A program made the position numbers and the translations under genes. DNA of 64,000 nt from positions 1-64,000 of the forward strand of contig DGTC01000055.1 of assembly GCA_002394205.1 (NCBI GenBank), read 5' to 3'. This DNA is from Lachnospira sp. UBA4346 (lineage in GTDB: Bacteria; Bacillota; Clostridia; Lachnospirales; Lachnospiraceae). Position 1 is the first letter of the stretch; each line of letters begins with the position of its first letter. Below, piece after piece: positions 63,225 through 64,000 of this stretch. Below the pieces are notes generated by a model. That model was not told where the DNA came from and did no database searches. It was given only the letters and a program-made list of their open reading frames with translations.

Positions 63225-63653
63225 CTAATTCTCTTCATTTGTCAGCCATCTTCCAATATCCGGTCTTCTGCAATATGCACGCAGCTCTAACAAAACATCT
63301 TTATCACAATAAATCGCATTCATAATAATTCTGCTGACCTGATCTCTTTTTTCCTGATAGATGCTTGCCCGATTCAGTAAATCTCTCACAGACAATTTTA
63401 CCATTCCGGCAGCACCTACCTCATCATAAACAATCTGATGCATGCTGACTCCACGATCTGTTAATACGCCATTCATTGTAAACAAAAAGCGTTCTTTTAA
63501 TTTAACTTGCTCTTTTTCAAACTGTGCAGCCCTTCTTCGATCAATCTGCTCAAACATTTCTTCTTCATATGCATCATCATGAATCAGATTGCCATTCGCA
63601 TCATATATGTCGCCGAGTCCGACTTCGTGTTCCATTTCTTCAAATTGTGCCAT
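63225..63653 (-). CDS. Unknown acidic protein
   Basis: About 142 residues from ATG 63653; an in-frame GTG seven codons earlier is less likely. The N-terminus is acidic (EEMEHEVGLGDIYDANGN), then charged helices, with a core RFLFTMNGVLTDRGVSMHQI and KLSVRDLLNRASIYQEKR. No signal or membrane segment is seen. The family is not recognised; the compact helical form suggests a small cytosolic factor. Its neighbours are an ECF operon and a gene at the right edge, which gives no functional hint. Confidence 0.65.
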   Translation of the reverse strand: MAQFEEMEHEVGLGDIYDANGNLIHDDAYEEEMFEQIDRRRAAQFEKEQVKLKERFLFTMNGVLTDRGVSMHQIVYDEVGAAGMVKLSVRDLLNRASIYQEKRDQVSRIIMNAIYCDKDVLLELRAYCRRPDIGRWLTNEEN

Positions 63654-63797
63654 ATCTTCTCTCTCTTTCTGCACGCAAACAGTCTACTACTTTATTGATT
63701 TATTCAAACTGTACTTCACGCAAAATCTATAGTTATATCATAATACATTTTTAGACTTTTGCAAAACATTTTTCGAAAGATTTTTGAATTTATTTGA

Positions 63798-64000
63798 CTA
63801 TTTTATCGTCGTATTATAGACAGCGTCCGAACCGTTTCCAAATTTCACTACGCGAATCGCATCATTTCCATTATCTCCGGCCTGCTCCTGATAAATAACA
63901 ATGTCGTATGCTGCAATATTCACGCCTTCTCTACTTCTTCCTTCTGTTCTTGTATACGTGTTCCATGGACTTGGTAATGTTCTTACCGCACCATAATTAT
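63798..64000 (-). CDS. C-terminal part of a gene running off the right edge
   Basis: A continuous minus-strand frame from the right edge to TAG (63798-63800), about 66 residues. It includes SPWNTYTRTEGRSREGVNIA, YDIVIYQEQAGDNGNDAIRV and the terminal FGNGSDAVYNTTIK. The composition (Asn, Gly, Thr, aromatic) suggests an extracellular beta-structured domain. The rest of the protein is outside the window, so no function is given. Confidence 0.55.
   Translation of the reverse strand, partial: NYGAVRTLPSPWNTYTRTEGRSREGVNIAAYDIVIYQEQAGDNGNDAIRVVKFGNGSDAVYNTTIK

Noticed and set aside
1..64000. Prophage, integrative element or defence island
   Set aside because: No integrase, transposase, phage structural gene, restriction or toxin-antitoxin pair was recognised, and base composition looks uniform.

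Overview
The window (about 38% GC by eye, AT-rich spacers, AGGAGG-type ribosome-binding sites, intrinsic terminators) looks like the chromosome of a low-GC, anaerobic, motile gut Clostridium-relative in the Lachnospiraceae. A Lachnospira / [Eubacterium] eligens-like pectin degrader fits best: a pyruvate formate-lyase, a very large secreted PL1+PL9 pectate lyase, a KDPG aldolase, four chemoreceptors, DUF3793/DUF2325 iron genes and meso-diaminopimelate dehydrogenase. The family call is an inference from gene content. Almost every gene lies on the minus strand; only a Crp/Fnr-type regulator (57382-58047) and a LysR regulator (59474-60415) are on the plus strand. I see no rRNA, tRNA, CRISPR array, insertion sequence or prophage.

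Layout. 1-1.6 kb: start of pflB, running off the left edge. 1.9-8.6 kb: a signalling block with a GGDEF/EAL/PAS c-di-GMP protein, a long cyclic-nucleotide-binding-domain protein, a REC-LytTR response regulator and a double-XRE regulator. 9-10.8 kb: a PsiE-like membrane protein and a nitronate monooxygenase/FabK-like flavoprotein with a FabT-like operator. 11.1-16.6 kb: a ferrous-iron cluster (HMA protein, two FeoA, FeoB, a 46-residue FeoB-associated peptide, a cysteine-rich Fur homologue, DUF3793, DUF2325). A repeated GTTAG-N6-CTAAC inverted repeat sits in four of its control regions. 16.8-22 kb: the modular pectinase. 22.5-25 kb: an atypical metal P-type ATPase with a DUF6110 partner. 25.3-34 kb: a chemoreceptor, a heterodimeric ABC exporter and two tandem paralogous chemoreceptors.

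34-38.5 kb: a small operon (29-codon ORF, class I methyltransferase, unknown protein) whose three reading frames are all the same frame, then ddh and a long surface-like or scaffold-like unknown protein. 38.8-43 kb: a SipW-type locus (fibro-slime surface protein, signal peptidase fused to an extracellular domain, TasA/CalY-like secreted protein). 43-48.7 kb: a DEDDh exonuclease and a MarR-ABC-ABC drug-export operon. 48.9-57 kb: a chemoreceptor, adenosine deaminase, MerR and LysR regulators, a PqqD-like peptide-binding protein, an OPT transporter and an SNF-family symporter. 57-64 kb: Crp/Fnr regulator, Nudix hydrolase, eda with a divergent LysR gene, an ECF sigma factor with its DUF4179-type anti-sigma factor, an unknown protein and the C-terminal end of another gene at the right edge.

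How they fit together. The pectinase releases unsaturated oligogalacturonides, whose catabolism passes through KDG-6-phosphate to the Eda aldolase, and PflB ferments the resulting pyruvate. Chemoreceptors, c-di-GMP turnover and the SipW/fibro-slime locus suggest a switch between swimming and adhesion. The Feo cluster supplies iron. No complete new defence or biosynthetic system is obvious. The most promising undescribed items are the iron-cluster operator set with its cysteine-rich Fur homologue, the signal peptidase fused to a substrate-like domain, the FabT-like box, the promoter-hairpin transcription unit at 8.8-9.0 kb, and the same-frame three-ORF operon at 34-35.3 kb.
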